NCBI RefSeq assembly: GCF_019880545.1
Contig: NZ_JAINVW010000001.1
Span: 1,116,001 to 1,180,000 of the forward strand
Length of the DNA stretch: 64,000 bases
Direction of reading: 5' to 3'
DNA from: Flagellimonas meishanensis
GTDB lineage: Bacteria; Bacteroidota; Bacteroidia; Flavobacteriales; Flavobacteriaceae
The notes beneath the pieces are model-generated. The model did no database searches, was not told the DNA's origin, and saw nothing but the letters and a program-made list of their open reading frames with translations. Numbering within the stretch: the first letter of the stretch is position 1; each line of letters begins with the position of its first letter. Shown here one piece after another: positions 1 to 8,500 of the stretch. Both the position numbers and the translations under genes were made by a program.

Positions 1-239
1 TCAATACCATTTCCGAAGGAGGAAGGGACGGTAAAGGGATGGTAGCCTGGAAACAGACGCTCAAACCATTAGAGATGGCCCAAGTGGCCAGCTACGTATT
101 GACCTTGGGCGAAAACACGCCGGCCAATCCCAAGGCACCGGAAGGTGAAATTTGGGTAGACCCAGACGCACCACAATCGGAAGAAACGCCTGCAACGGAA
201 CAAGTCTCTGACTCGACCGATGTGGCCATGAATAAGTAG
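1..239 (+). CDS. ccoP: cbb3-type cytochrome c oxidase subunit CcoP, C-terminal end (partial)
   Basis: The reading frame is open from base 3 to the stop at 237-239, and its 5' part lies outside the window. The visible peptide starts NTISEGGRDGKGMVAW and continues into a helix-like segment (KQTLKPLEMAQVASYVLTL). This is the end of a class I cytochrome c domain as found in CcoP, the diheme subunit that passes electrons to the cbb3 oxidase in the inner membrane. The last 35 residues are an acidic, proline-rich tail with no domain. ccoG follows 53 bases downstream, which supports the assignment. It could in principle be another c-type cytochrome, but the ccoG-fixH-SafE context makes CcoP the best call. 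Confidence 0.75.
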   Translation, partial: NTISEGGRDGKGMVAWKQTLKPLEMAQVASYVLTLGENTPANPKAPEGEIWVDPDAPQSEETPATEQVSDSTDVAMNK

Positions 240-292
240 TGGGGACAAAAGGCCATTCACAATAAGGCCTGTTCCTTGATGATACAATTGCA

Positions 293-1705
293 ATGGAGGA
301 AGAAAATTTCAGGGATTCCATAGGAACTATAACCAAGGAAGGCAAACGGGCCTGGATTTTTCCCAAGAAACCCAGTGGACGTTTTTACCAATATAGAAAG
401 TACGTAAGTTACGGGTTGCTTTTGTTTTTGTTGGCCTCGCCTTTCATCAAAATAAATGGCAACCAGTTTCTGCTTTTCAATGTATTGGAGCGCAGGTTCA
501 ATATTTTTGGTTTTCCTTTTTGGCCCCAGGATTTTCATCTAGTGGTCGTTTCCATGATCATCGGGGTGATTTTTATTGCACTGTTCACCGTGGCTTATGG
601 CAGGATTTTCTGTGGATGGATGTGTCCACAGACCATTTTCATGGAGATGGTTTTCCGTAGGATTGAATTTTGGATAGATGGGGACCGAGGTGCCCAAATA
701 CGATTGGACAAAGCACCATGGAATGGTAAAAAAATTGGAAAAAGGGTGTTGAAATGGACCGTGTTCTTCATTATTTCCTTTTTGATTGCCAACGTGTTCC
801 TTGCCTATTTGATAGGGAGCGATAAGCTCATTCGGTACATAATCGACGGACCAATGGCTCATTTGGGGACTATGGTACCCTTGCTGATTTTCACCGCCGT
901 GTTCTATTTTGTTTTTGCCTGGTTCAGGGAACAGGTGTGCATTATTGCTTGCCCGTACGGAAGGCTTCAAGGGGTTCTTTTGGATGACAAGTCCATTGTA
1001 GTGGCCTATGACCATAAGCGTGGGGAAGGCGAGAGTGGGCGTAAAAAATTCAGAAAAAATGAGGACCGGGACGCATTGGGCCATGGAGATTGCATTGACT
1101 GCTTCCAATGCGTGAATGTATGCCCCACGGGTATCGATATACGCAATGGCACCCAGTTGGAATGTGTCAACTGCACCGCTTGCATCGATGAGTGCGACCA
1201 TATTATGGATAGCATAAACAAACCACGAGGGTTGATTCGCTATGCCAGTGAGGATGAAATCACAAAGAAAGCCAAGTTCAGGTTTACCCCACGAATGAAA
1301 GGGTATACCGCCGTTTTGACCGTTTTGATAGGCCTGTTGATCGGGATGCTCTTTTTGAGGAATGAGTTGGAAGCCAATATATTGCGACTACCAGGTCAGC
1401 TGTACGAACGAAAGGCCGATAATATCATCAGCAATGTGTACACCTACAAGTTGATGAACAAAACCAGTAAGGATATCGAAGATGTGACCTTTAAACTGCA
1501 TTCGCACAAGGGCACCATAAAAATGGTATCGCACGACAGTTTTATGGTCCCGGCGCAGGAACTGGCCGAGGGCACTTTGTTCATAGAGATAAACAATTCA
1601 GCGCTCACGGGCGACAAGGACAAATTGGAAATAGGAGTCTACAGTGGGGGTAAGCTCATTGAGACCACGATAACACAGTTTTTGGCACCTAGAAGCTATA
1701 ATTAA
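293..1705 (+). CDS. ccoG: cytochrome c oxidase accessory protein CcoG (polyferredoxin)
   Basis: 470 residues, the usual CcoG/FixG length. Hydrophobic segments lie at about 38-52, 84-102, 155-174, 194-212 and 338-355. The cysteine pairs FCGWMCP (C107, C111) and CIIACP (C216, C220) sit beside membrane segments. A cytoplasmic 2x[4Fe-4S] ferredoxin part follows with C267, C270, C273, C277 and C291, C294, C297, C301. The C-terminal 100 residues match the Ig-like FixG domain. In the family, CcoG is a membrane cupric reductase that supplies Cu(I) for cbb3 oxidase assembly. It lies between ccoP and fixH in the standard assembly order. No oddities seen. Confidence 0.93.
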   Translation: MEEENFRDSIGTITKEGKRAWIFPKKPSGRFYQYRKYVSYGLLLFLLASPFIKINGNQFLLFNVLERRFNIFGFPFWPQDFHLVVVSMIIGVIFIALFTVAYGRIFCGWMCPQTIFMEMVFRRIEFWIDGDRGAQIRLDKAPWNGKKIGKRVLKWTVFFIISFLIANVFLAYLIGSDKLIRYIIDGPMAHLGTMVPLLIFTAVFYFVFAWFREQVCIIACPYGRLQGVLLDDKSIVVAYDHKRGEGESGRKKFRKNEDRDALGHGDCIDCFQCVNVCPTGIDIRNGTQLECVNCTACIDECDHIMDSINKPRGLIRYASEDEITKKAKFRFTPRMKGYTAVLTVLIGLLIGMLFLRNELEANILRLPGQLYERKADNIISNVYTYKLMNKTSKDIEDVTFKLHSHKGTIKMVSHDSFMVPAQELAEGTLFIEINNSALTGDKDKLEIGVYSGGKLIETTITQFLAPRSYN

Positions 1706-1716
1706 CAAGAAACAAC

Positions 1717-2163
1717 ATGAAGATAAATTGGGGAACCGGAATTGTATTGGCATTTATCGCATTTATAACCTTCATCCTATATTTTGTATACAGAATGAGC
1801 ACGGATGATCGGGCCAACCACGATTTGGTAACGGAAGAGTATTATAAAAAGGAATTGAACTATCAACAAGAAATAGATGCCACTAAAAAGGCAGCTTCCA
1901 TGGGAGTACAACTTACCGTGGAAAAATCGGAAAAGGGAATAACAATTCAGTTTCCAAAGCACATGGACCCCAACAAAATTAAGGGCAAAGTGTCCCTATA
2001 CAGACCGTCTAACAAGCATTTGGATATAGACTTTCCAATAAGTTTGTCCAAAACACATTTGCTCATACCTGACAATAGCTTGGTGGACGGTCGCTGGGAC
2101 ATTACCATTGCGTGGAACTATGATGGCAATTCCTTTTTGCATAAAGAAAAATTAGTATACTGA
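1717..2163 (+). CDS. fixH: FixH family protein
   Basis: 148 residues with one N-terminal membrane helix (about residues 7-25: TGIVLAFIAFITFILYFVY) and a periplasmic remainder containing the family hallmark region around DLVTEEYYKKELNYQQEID. FixH/CcoH proteins are needed for cbb3 oxidase assembly and stability. The gene starts 11 bases after ccoG and ends one base before the SafE-like gene, so the genes are co-transcribed. Function is inferred from family and position. Confidence 0.88.
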   Translation: MKINWGTGIVLAFIAFITFILYFVYRMSTDDRANHDLVTEEYYKKELNYQQEIDATKKAASMGVQLTVEKSEKGITIQFPKHMDPNKIKGKVSLYRPSNKHLDIDFPISLSKTHLLIPDNSLVDGRWDITIAWNYDGNSFLHKEKLVY

Positions 2164-2164
2164 T

Positions 2165-2872
2165 ATGCTTGCATCAGCTTTGGTCTTGGGACTTTTGGGC
2201 AGCCTGCACTGCTTGGGCATGTGTGGCCCCATTGCCTTTATGTTGCCTCTGGATAGGGATAACAAGGCAAAAAAGTTGATGCAAATGGGCGTATATCATT
2301 TGGGTAGGGCACTTGCCTATGCATCCATGGGGCTGGTTTTTGGATTTGTTGGCCGCGGATTGTATCTATTTGACTTTCAACAGAAATTGTCCATCGTAAT
2401 AGGAGCTTTAATGATCGTATTGGTCTTGCTGCCTGGAAAATACCTGCAACGATTAGGGGCGGCTCGGCCCATTTATGGTCTTGTTTCCAAAGTAAAATCC
2501 AGATTAGGCAGCGAACTCCGAAAAAAAACACCGGACACTTTTTTGACCATCGGATTCTTAAACGGATTTTTACCCTGCGGGTTGGTCTATATGGCCCTTT
2601 TGGGAGCAATAGCTTTGGGCAACCCGTGGCAGGGGGCGCTCTACATGGCCTTGTTTGGCATGGGGACCATACCCTTGATGACCTCGGTCGTATTTTTCAG
2701 TTCATTTTTGAGAGGGGAAACCAGAAAGATGATTCAAAAGCTGGTGCCCGTTTTCGTCATACTTATCGGAACATTGTTCATTCTGCGTGGAATGGGCTTG
2801 GGTATTCCGTATGTGTCACCAAAGGCACCTCCCAAGGTTGAAGTGGTTACAACTGATTTGGAATGCCATTGA
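2165..2872 (+). CDS. SafE/DsbD-2-like integral membrane protein of the cbb3 cluster
   Basis: 235 residues, about six membrane helices. The N-terminus has the motif GSLHCLGMCGPI, typical of the TauE/SafE-like (DsbD_2, PF13386) proteins found next to FixH. A second matching loop has FLNGFLPCGLVYMA, so two half-repeats each carry cysteine at a helix entrance (C18 and C22 in the first). Members near ccoG/fixH are thought to take part in copper or thiol transfer during oxidase maturation; the annotation as a sulfite exporter is by name only. The ATG follows the fixH stop after one base. It is the last gene of the cluster, and a new promoter follows in the 143-base gap. Confidence 0.8.
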   Translation: MLASALVLGLLGSLHCLGMCGPIAFMLPLDRDNKAKKLMQMGVYHLGRALAYASMGLVFGFVGRGLYLFDFQQKLSIVIGALMIVLVLLPGKYLQRLGAARPIYGLVSKVKSRLGSELRKKTPDTFLTIGFLNGFLPCGLVYMALLGAIALGNPWQGALYMALFGMGTIPLMTSVVFFSSFLRGETRKMIQKLVPVFVILIGTLFILRGMGLGIPYVSPKAPPKVEVVTTDLECH

Positions 2873-2904
2873 AATATTGGGTTTCTTCAAAACAAACGCT
2901 TCCC

Positions 2905-2947
2905 TGACCAAAATCATGTTTTATAGTGTAAAAAAATACCAGTTTTG
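2905..2947 (+). promoter_or_regulatory. CRP/FNR-type dyad with -7 element upstream of the MBL-rhodanese gene
   Basis: TGAC-CAAA-ATCA lies at 2905-2916 and is followed by TGTTTTATA. Exactly 35 bases after the first base of the dyad is CAGTTTTG (2940-2947), 7 of 8 matches to the Bacteroidota -7 element TAnnTTTG. There is no clear -33 TTTG, as expected of an activator-dependent promoter. The same geometry occurs at five other promoters in the window. Confidence 0.65.
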
Positions 2948-3015
2948 CAACCGATGTTACTGAACCAAAGGAGACCAAAATCTACCTTTAAACAGTTAAA
3001 CAAAATTCCAAAACC

Positions 3016-4431
3016 ATGAGAGTACAACAGATTTATACAGGATGCCTGGCCCACGCCGCCTACTATTTGGAGAGCAAGGGCGAAGCGGCCATTTTTGACC
3101 CCTTGAGAGAGGTTCAGCCGTATATTGACCGCGCCGAAAAGGACGGGGCCAAGATAAAATATGTATTTGAGACCCATTTCCATGCCGATTTTGTCAGTGG
3201 TCATTTGAACTTGAAAGAAAAAACAGGGGCCACCATCGTTTTTGGACCCACCGCCAAGCCCGGATACGATGCGCTTGTTGCCGAAGACGGACAGTTGTTC
3301 AAGGTAGGAGATTACAAAGTGAAGGTAATCCATACGCCGGGACATACCATGGAGAGTACCACCTACCTCCTAATTGATGAAAATGGCAAGGAACATGGCA
3401 TCATCACCGGTGATACCTTGTTCATTGGGGATGTTGGTAGACCAGACCTTGCGCAGCATGTGATCTCCGAACTCACGGAAGAAAAGTTGGCAGGGTACCT
3501 GTACGATTCCCTCCGAAATAAAATTATGCCATTGAGCGACCATCTCATTGTTTATCCCAACCACGGGGCAGGATCTGCCTGCGGTAAAAAAATGAGCAGC
3601 GAGACCATCGATACCTTGGGACATCAAAAAAAGACCAATTATGCCCTTCGTCCAGATATGACCAAGGAGGAATTTATCCAAGAATTGTTGGAGGGACTGA
3701 CCCCGCCTCCTGGATACTTTCCGCAGAACGTGCTCATGAACATCAAGGGCTATGAAAGTATCGATACGATCATGGACCGTGGCTCCAATCCATTGTCCCC
3801 GGATGCTTTCGAAACTGCGGCCAAGGAAACGAATGCCTTGGTTTTGGACACCAGAAATGCCGAATCGTTTTCAAAGGGGTTTATTCCGAACAGCATCAAC
3901 ATAGGCCTTCAGGGAAATTTTGCCCAATGGGTCGGGGAAATGATACCGGATGTGAAACAGGAAATATTGCTGGTGTGTGAGCCCGGCAAGGAGGAAGAGG
4001 CCATCATCCGTTTGGCCCGCGTGGGTTACGACAAGGCGTTGGGCTATTTGGAGGGAGGCTTCGAGGCTTGGAAAAAGGCCGGAAAGGAAATGGACAAGGT
4101 ACAGCGCATGGATGCCAATGCTTTTGAGCGTGTCTACAATGCCAGTCGACCCTTGGTGATCGATGTACGTAAAAAGAGTGAATTTGACGCTGAACATGTG
4201 ATTGGGGCGGTGAACATTCCACTGAATGCCATCAACGATCATTTGGCTGAATTTCCAAAAGACAATGAGTTCATCTTACATTGTGCAGGAGGATATCGCA
4301 GCATGATTGCGGCATCCATACTAAAACAACGCGGCTGGGAAAATTTTGTTGATGTTTCAGGCGGGTTTGATGACATAAAGAATAAAAACGTTGAGATTTC
4401 GAAGTATGTTGAACCAAAAACCATGTTATAA
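3016..4431 (+). CDS. MBL-fold hydrolase with two rhodanese domains (persulfide dioxygenase type)
   Basis: 471 residues. Residues 1-240 are a metallo-beta-lactamase fold with the metal motif THFHADFVSGH (H54, H56, D58, H63), then HTPGHT and TGDTLFIGDVGRPDL. This is the glyoxalase II/ETHE1 subgroup, whose members oxidise glutathione persulfide or related persulfides. Two rhodanese domains follow (about 265-355 and 370-465). The first has cysteine in VCEPGKEEEA and the second has a classical loop, HCAGGYRS. The enzyme probably handles sulfane sulfur in the cytoplasm. The HMA protein gene follows after 3 bases. It has its own promoter with an FNR-like dyad. The exact substrate cannot be read from sequence. 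Confidence 0.88.
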   Translation: MRVQQIYTGCLAHAAYYLESKGEAAIFDPLREVQPYIDRAEKDGAKIKYVFETHFHADFVSGHLNLKEKTGATIVFGPTAKPGYDALVAEDGQLFKVGDYKVKVIHTPGHTMESTTYLLIDENGKEHGIITGDTLFIGDVGRPDLAQHVISELTEEKLAGYLYDSLRNKIMPLSDHLIVYPNHGAGSACGKKMSSETIDTLGHQKKTNYALRPDMTKEEFIQELLEGLTPPPGYFPQNVLMNIKGYESIDTIMDRGSNPLSPDAFETAAKETNALVLDTRNAESFSKGFIPNSINIGLQGNFAQWVGEMIPDVKQEILLVCEPGKEEEAIIRLARVGYDKALGYLEGGFEAWKKAGKEMDKVQRMDANAFERVYNASRPLVIDVRKKSEFDAEHVIGAVNIPLNAINDHLAEFPKDNEFILHCAGGYRSMIAASILKQRGWENFVDVSGGFDDIKNKNVEISKYVEPKTML

Positions 4432-4434
4432 CCG

Positions 4435-4707
4435 ATGATGACCACTATTGTAATTCAAAACTTGAAGTGTGGAGGTTGTGCCAACACCATCAAAAGGAAT
4501 CTGGAAAAGTTGGATGGCCTCTCAAAGGTGCAGGTGAACTTGGAAAAGAACGAAGTTGTTCTTCAAGCTGTTTCAAATAGTGTTATGGAACGGGCAAAGG
4601 AATCACTTAAGCATATGGGTTATCCTGCTGTGGGGGACGATAACAGTTTTTCCACAAAGGCAAAATCCTTTATGAGTTGTGCCACTGGTAGATTATCACA
4701 GCATTAG
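4435..4707 (+). CDS. small heavy-metal-associated (HMA) domain protein
   Basis: 90 residues. The N-terminal 65 residues form an HMA fold with the metal-binding loop NLKCGGCANTIKR (C12 and C15), as in CopZ-like copper chaperones and the N-termini of copper ATPases. The remaining 25 residues are polar and contain one more cysteine. The gene starts 3 bases after the MBL-rhodanese stop, so the two are co-transcribed. The nearby cbb3 assembly genes make a copper role plausible, but the loop KCGGC differs from the usual MxCxxC, so the metal is uncertain. Confidence 0.8.
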   Translation: MMTTIVIQNLKCGGCANTIKRNLEKLDGLSKVQVNLEKNEVVLQAVSNSVMERAKESLKHMGYPAVGDDNSFSTKAKSFMSCATGRLSQH

Positions 4708-4733
4708 CATAAATTTCATTTTAAAATGGATGG

Positions 4734-4769
4734 GAAGGATTGTCGTTTGGGATGATCCTTCTTATTTTT
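4734..4769 (+). terminator. Rho-independent terminator after the HMA gene
   Basis: GAAGGAT (4734-4740) pairs with ATCCTTC (4755-4761) across a 14-base loop, followed by TTATTTTT. It lies 26 bases after the HMA stop and before the acetyl-CoA hydrolase gene. The loop is large, so strength is uncertain. Confidence 0.45.
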
Positions 4770-4794
4770 AACCATAATAGCTAGCACAGAAACT

Positions 4795-6060
4795 ATGAAA
4801 ATAACAACAGTTGAAGAAGCTGTCTCAATCGTTAAATCCGGTGATCGGGTGTTTGTACAGGGAGCGGCCATGACCCCGAATGAACTTGTTGATGCCCTAT
4901 GCGAAAGGCACAATGAGCTTGAAAATGTGGAAATCATTTCCATACACACCGAAGGAGATGCCAAATATACCCGGGAGCCCTATCAAAAAGCGTTTAACCT
5001 TAACTGTTGTTTTGTGGGGGGCAACGTAAGAAGTTGGGTAAACAACGACCATGGGGACTATATCCCAGTGTTTTTGAGTGAGATCCCATGGCTTTTTGCT
5101 GAGGAATACCTGCCGCTGGATGTAGCCTTTGTGCAAGTGTCGCCACCGGATAAACACGGATATTGTTCTTTGGGGGTATCGGTGGATGTAGCCCTCCCCG
5201 CCGTTAGGACCGCGAAGAAAATCGTGGCGCAAATAAATCCGCAGGTGCCCCGAACCCATGGTACAGGCATTGTGCACAAGGATGAAATTGTTTTTGCCAC
5301 GGAGGTCAATAGGCCGATACACGAACACGAGCCTTCGGAAATTTCGGAGGTGGAGCATCAAATTGGTAGGCACGTGGCCTCCCTGATCGAGGATGGCGCA
5401 ACGCTTCAAATGGGAATTGGTAACATACCCAACGCCGTGCTTTCCAACTTGGGAAACCATAAAAATCTTGGAATCCACACCGAAATGTTCTCTGACGGTG
5501 TGCTTCCGTTGCTAGAAAGTGGGGTCATCAATGGTAAGGAAAAAACGGTCAAACAGGGAAAGATAGTCAGCTGTTTTGCGGTTGGCTCCCGAAAACTCTA
5601 TGATTTTATCGACGATAACCCTATCTGCGATTTTCGGGATTCTGGATATACCAACGATACGGCACGAATCCGAAGGAATCCAAAAGTAACGGCCATCAAC
5701 AGCGCCATAGAAATTGACCTGACCGGGCAGGTTTGTGCGGATACCATTGGCGGTTACCAGTTTTCAGGTGTTGGGGGACAAATGGATTTTATTCGTGGCG
5801 CATCACTGTCCAAAGGTGGGAAACCTATCATTGCCATGTCTTCCACCACAAAGAAGGGCGTTTCCAAGATTACCCCCTTTTTGAAACAGGGAGCTGGGGT
5901 TACCACCACTCGGGCACATGTGCACTACGTGGCCACTGAATATGGTGTCGTGAATCTTTTTGGGAAGAATTTGAGGCAACGGGCCATGGCCTTGGTCTCC
6001 ATAGCGCATCCGGACCACAGGGAGGCTTTGGAAAGAGAGGCGAACGCAAGGTTCAAGTGA
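4795..6060 (+). CDS. acetyl-CoA hydrolase/transferase family protein
   Basis: 421 residues covering the whole two-domain CoA-transferase fold. The C-terminal half carries GIHTEMFSDG with the likely catalytic glutamate E230, plus GVGGQMDFIRGAS, which binds CoA in the family. Relatives are acetyl-CoA hydrolase (ACH1), succinyl-CoA:acetate CoA-transferase and 4-hydroxybutyrate CoA-transferase; the sequence does not decide between them. It would produce or use acetate in central metabolism. It sits alone between two terminators. I looked for the FNR-like dyad upstream and did not find one. Confidence 0.87.
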   Translation: MKITTVEEAVSIVKSGDRVFVQGAAMTPNELVDALCERHNELENVEIISIHTEGDAKYTREPYQKAFNLNCCFVGGNVRSWVNNDHGDYIPVFLSEIPWLFAEEYLPLDVAFVQVSPPDKHGYCSLGVSVDVALPAVRTAKKIVAQINPQVPRTHGTGIVHKDEIVFATEVNRPIHEHEPSEISEVEHQIGRHVASLIEDGATLQMGIGNIPNAVLSNLGNHKNLGIHTEMFSDGVLPLLESGVINGKEKTVKQGKIVSCFAVGSRKLYDFIDDNPICDFRDSGYTNDTARIRRNPKVTAINSAIEIDLTGQVCADTIGGYQFSGVGGQMDFIRGASLSKGGKPIIAMSSTTKKGVSKITPFLKQGAGVTTTRAHVHYVATEYGVVNLFGKNLRQRAMALVSIAHPDHREALEREANARFK

Positions 6061-6079
6061 GAAAGAACTCATGAAAAGT

Positions 6080-6112
6080 AGCAAGGGAGGTGCCGTAGGC
6101 ACCTCCCTTGCT
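6080..6112. terminator. bidirectional terminator between convergent genes
   Basis: A perfect 15-bp stem, AGCAAGGGAGGTGCC with its complement, closes a 3-base loop (GTA). It lies between the acetyl-CoA hydrolase stop (+) and the usp stop (-). There is no long T tract on either side, but stem length and position make termination the likely role. Confidence 0.75.
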
Positions 6113-6140
6113 GTTCCAATTCCATCGAAAGGAACAATCC

Positions 6141-6962
6141 CTAAATCTTGAAGGTGATCACTGGGGCTTTGGAATGATTGGCAATGTCCTCTCCAATGCT
6201 TCCCATAAAAAAGTGGGACAATCCCTTACGGCCATGGGTGGGAATGCCGATGAGGTCCGCATGAATGGATTCGGCAAAATTGAGCACTCCTTTTTCCACG
6301 GTATAATCGTTGTAAATTTCCACCTCAAGTCCCATATTTGCCTTTTTCAGGAACAAGGAAATTTTATCGTAGGCATCGGAGGTACTCAGGAATTCGTCCC
6401 CCGGGGTGTTTATATAGACCGGAATGAGTTCCGACTTCAGCAATTTGGCCATCTCCGATGCTTTTTTAAGGGCTGGAATGTTCTCTTCCTGGAAATCACA
6501 GGCAAAGACAAAGTTTTTGGGCTCAAATTTGTCAATCGCGCCCTTGATGACCAAAACGGGGACATCGGAATTTCTCACAACACGCTCGGTATTGGATCCA
6601 ATAAAAATCTCTTGGAGCCCATCTGTGCCATGGGAGCCCATCACGATCAGATCTGCTTTGTGTTTTTCGGCAACCTCGTTCACTTCACTGAACACTTTGT
6701 AGTGCTTGATCACGGGGATGATGTTCACTCCTTTCAAATAGGGTTTGTCCAAAAAATCGTTAAATCGTTTTTCTCCTATCCTGATTAGGTGTACCACCTG
6801 CTCTTGGGACACGTAGCCCGATTCGCTCATAATGGCAGGTGACAGCTCCAACATGTGGAGCACGAACAACTCGGCATTGTTCTTTTTGGCAAGCGAACCG
6901 GCCACTTTAAGGGCATATTCAGACTGTTCTGAAAAATCTACAGGTACAATGATGCTTTTCAT
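6141..6962 (-). CDS. universal stress protein, tandem UspA domains
   Basis: 273 residues made of two Usp domains (about 1-145 and 150-273). Both end in the ATP-binding pattern G-x2-G-x9-G-S/T: GSHGTDGLQEIFIGS in the first and PTHGRKGLSHFFMGS in the second (G is kept at the second position). Usp proteins bind nucleotides and help cells survive starvation and oxygen limitation. The gene begins 17 bases after hemN on the same strand, so it is probably the second gene of the hemN transcript and shares its FNR-like promoter. Confidence 0.9.
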   Translation of the reverse strand: MKSIIVPVDFSEQSEYALKVAGSLAKKNNAELFVLHMLELSPAIMSESGYVSQEQVVHLIRIGEKRFNDFLDKPYLKGVNIIPVIKHYKVFSEVNEVAEKHKADLIVMGSHGTDGLQEIFIGSNTERVVRNSDVPVLVIKGAIDKFEPKNFVFACDFQEENIPALKKASEMAKLLKSELIPVYINTPGDEFLSTSDAYDKISLFLKKANMGLEVEIYNDYTVEKGVLNFAESIHADLIGIPTHGRKGLSHFFMGSIGEDIANHSKAPVITFKI

Positions 6963-6979
6963 TTTTCTTGTTTTTTAGG

Positions 6980-8338
6980 TTAAACGGTCATGGAAAATAT
7001 TCGGGTTTCTGGTTGTTTTCTATGTAATTTTAAATCGAAGGCCATACTGATGTTTCTAACAAATGGCCTTCCCTTTTCGGTTACTTTGATATGGTCGGGG
7101 CCAATGACCACAAGGCCATCGGTTTCCAATTCCACTAAATTTTCAATGATCTTTTGAAAGTCCACTACTTGGGTGTCCTGGTTTTCCCAAGAGGTTTCAA
7201 ACCGGCACATGATGTTCAAAATGTGCTTTCTGATCAGTTGATCTTCGGAGTTCAAAATATGTCCTCTAAAAATAGGGATTATGCCATGCGCAACCAAATG
7301 TTGATATTCTTCCACGCTCTTTACATTTTGGGCAAAACCATACCAGCTATCACTGATGCTGGATACCCCAAGACCTATCATCAATTTGGTCTTGGAAGGG
7401 GTGTACCCCATGAAGTTACGGTGCAACGTGCCCTGCGCCATCGCTCTATAAAGATCATCTGTTGGCAGGGCAAAATGATCCATACCCACATCTTTGTAGC
7501 CAAAGGACACAAGCATTCTCTTGCCCAATTCGTATTGTTGCTTTTTGGTTTCGGTAGAGGGGAGGTCGGAATCTTTATATCCCCGCTGACCATTGCCCTT
7601 GAGCCATGGAACGTGGGCATAACTGTAAAATGCGATCCTATCCGGCTTCAATAGTTGGGTCATTCGTATGGTTTCCTCGACGTGGGAAACCGTTTGGAAA
7701 GGCAGGCCATAAATAATGTCATGTCCCACGGAGGTGTATCCGATCTCTCGGGCCCAATCGGTTACTTTTTTTACATTTTCGAAGGGTTGGATCCTATTTA
7801 TTGCCTTTTGAACGCTATCATTATAATCCTGAACCCCATAGCAGACCCTTCTGAACCCCACATCGTATAGCGCCTCCAAGTGGGCTTTGGTGGTGTTGTT
7901 GGGATGTCCTTCAAAACTGAAATCCGCATTTTCCGCTTTTTTACCCAGTTGTAGGATTCCGTTAACCAATAGCTTTAAGTGCTCTGGAGAAAAGAAAGTG
8001 GGTGTCCCGCCACCCAGATGAAGCTCTTTGATCACCGGCTTGGCCTCCAAAAGTTCGCAATACAATTTCCACTCCCCCAGCACGGATTTGACATAAGGAA
8101 GTTCCAGTTCATGCCTTTTGGTAATACGTTTGTGGCACCCACAAAAAGTACACATGCTCTCACAAAAAGGGAGATGAATGTATAGGCTTATACCATCTTC
8201 CGGGTTTTCCTGAAAAGCCTTCAGTACGGACGACTTCCATAGTTTTCCGGAAAAATTATCCAAATCCCAATAAGGCACTGTTGGGTAACTGGTATACCTT
8301 GGACCCGGCACATTGTATTTTTGAACTAAATCACACAT
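6980..8338 (-). CDS. hemN: oxygen-independent coproporphyrinogen III oxidase
   Basis: 452 residues, full HemN length. The radical SAM cluster motif CxxxCxxCxC is present as C59, C63, C66, C68 in PFCESMCTFCGCHK, followed by GGGTPTF. The N-terminus (KYNVPGPRYTSYPT) is the family signature, which supports the start chosen. The enzyme decarboxylates coproporphyrinogen III to protoporphyrinogen IX without oxygen, so it keeps haem synthesis going at low oxygen. It is divergent from the ligase/CBS gene, and the gap holds one FNR-like dyad for each direction. Confidence 0.95.
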   Translation of the reverse strand: MCDLVQKYNVPGPRYTSYPTVPYWDLDNFSGKLWKSSVLKAFQENPEDGISLYIHLPFCESMCTFCGCHKRITKRHELELPYVKSVLGEWKLYCELLEAKPVIKELHLGGGTPTFFSPEHLKLLVNGILQLGKKAENADFSFEGHPNNTTKAHLEALYDVGFRRVCYGVQDYNDSVQKAINRIQPFENVKKVTDWAREIGYTSVGHDIIYGLPFQTVSHVEETIRMTQLLKPDRIAFYSYAHVPWLKGNGQRGYKDSDLPSTETKKQQYELGKRMLVSFGYKDVGMDHFALPTDDLYRAMAQGTLHRNFMGYTPSKTKLMIGLGVSSISDSWYGFAQNVKSVEEYQHLVAHGIIPIFRGHILNSEDQLIRKHILNIMCRFETSWENQDTQVVDFQKIIENLVELETDGLVVIGPDHIKVTEKGRPFVRNISMAFDLKLHRKQPETRIFSMTV

Positions 8339-8355
8339 AAGTTGTCATTATAATC

Positions 8356-8398
8356 CAAAAGTAAATCTGCAAGGGAACAAAAAACATGATAATTGTCA
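8356..8398 (-). promoter_or_regulatory. hemN promoter: CRP/FNR-type dyad plus -7 element
   Basis: On the minus strand, TGAC-AATT-ATCA reads from 8398 to 8387 and continues TGTTTTTT. The -7 element TACTTTTG, an exact TAnnTTTG match, reads from 8363 to 8356 and starts 35 bases after the dyad. The transcript would start about 12 bases before the hemN ATG. Confidence 0.75.
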
Positions 8399-8420
8399 GT
8401 ATGGACATCTCTCTTGGATA

Positions 8421-8463
8421 TGACAACAATCATGTTTTATAAATCCATGGCGTTGTAGTTTTA
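8421..8463 (+). promoter_or_regulatory. promoter of the ligase/CBS gene: CRP/FNR-type dyad plus -7 element
   Basis: TGAC-AACA-ATCA at 8421-8432 continues TGTTTTATAAA. TAGTTTTA at 8456-8463 matches TAnnTTTG at 7 of 8 positions and begins 35 bases after the dyad start. It faces the hemN promoter, and the two dyads are 22 bases apart. Confidence 0.68.
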
Positions 8464-8500
8464 GAAAATTATCGGATCAAAGATTAATGTCTCTCAAAAT

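Noticed and set aside
539..1201. 220-codon frame opposite ccoG
   Set aside because: It is antisense to an intact, strongly conserved gene and has no family features; other long opposite frames (29130-29795 in sucB, 43616-44257 in tsf, 44636-45307 in rpsB) are the same kind of shadow.
4708..4794. FNR-like dyad upstream of the acetyl-CoA hydrolase gene
   Set aside because: I looked for TGAY-N4-RTCA with the +35 element and found none; the hairpin there is better read as a terminator.
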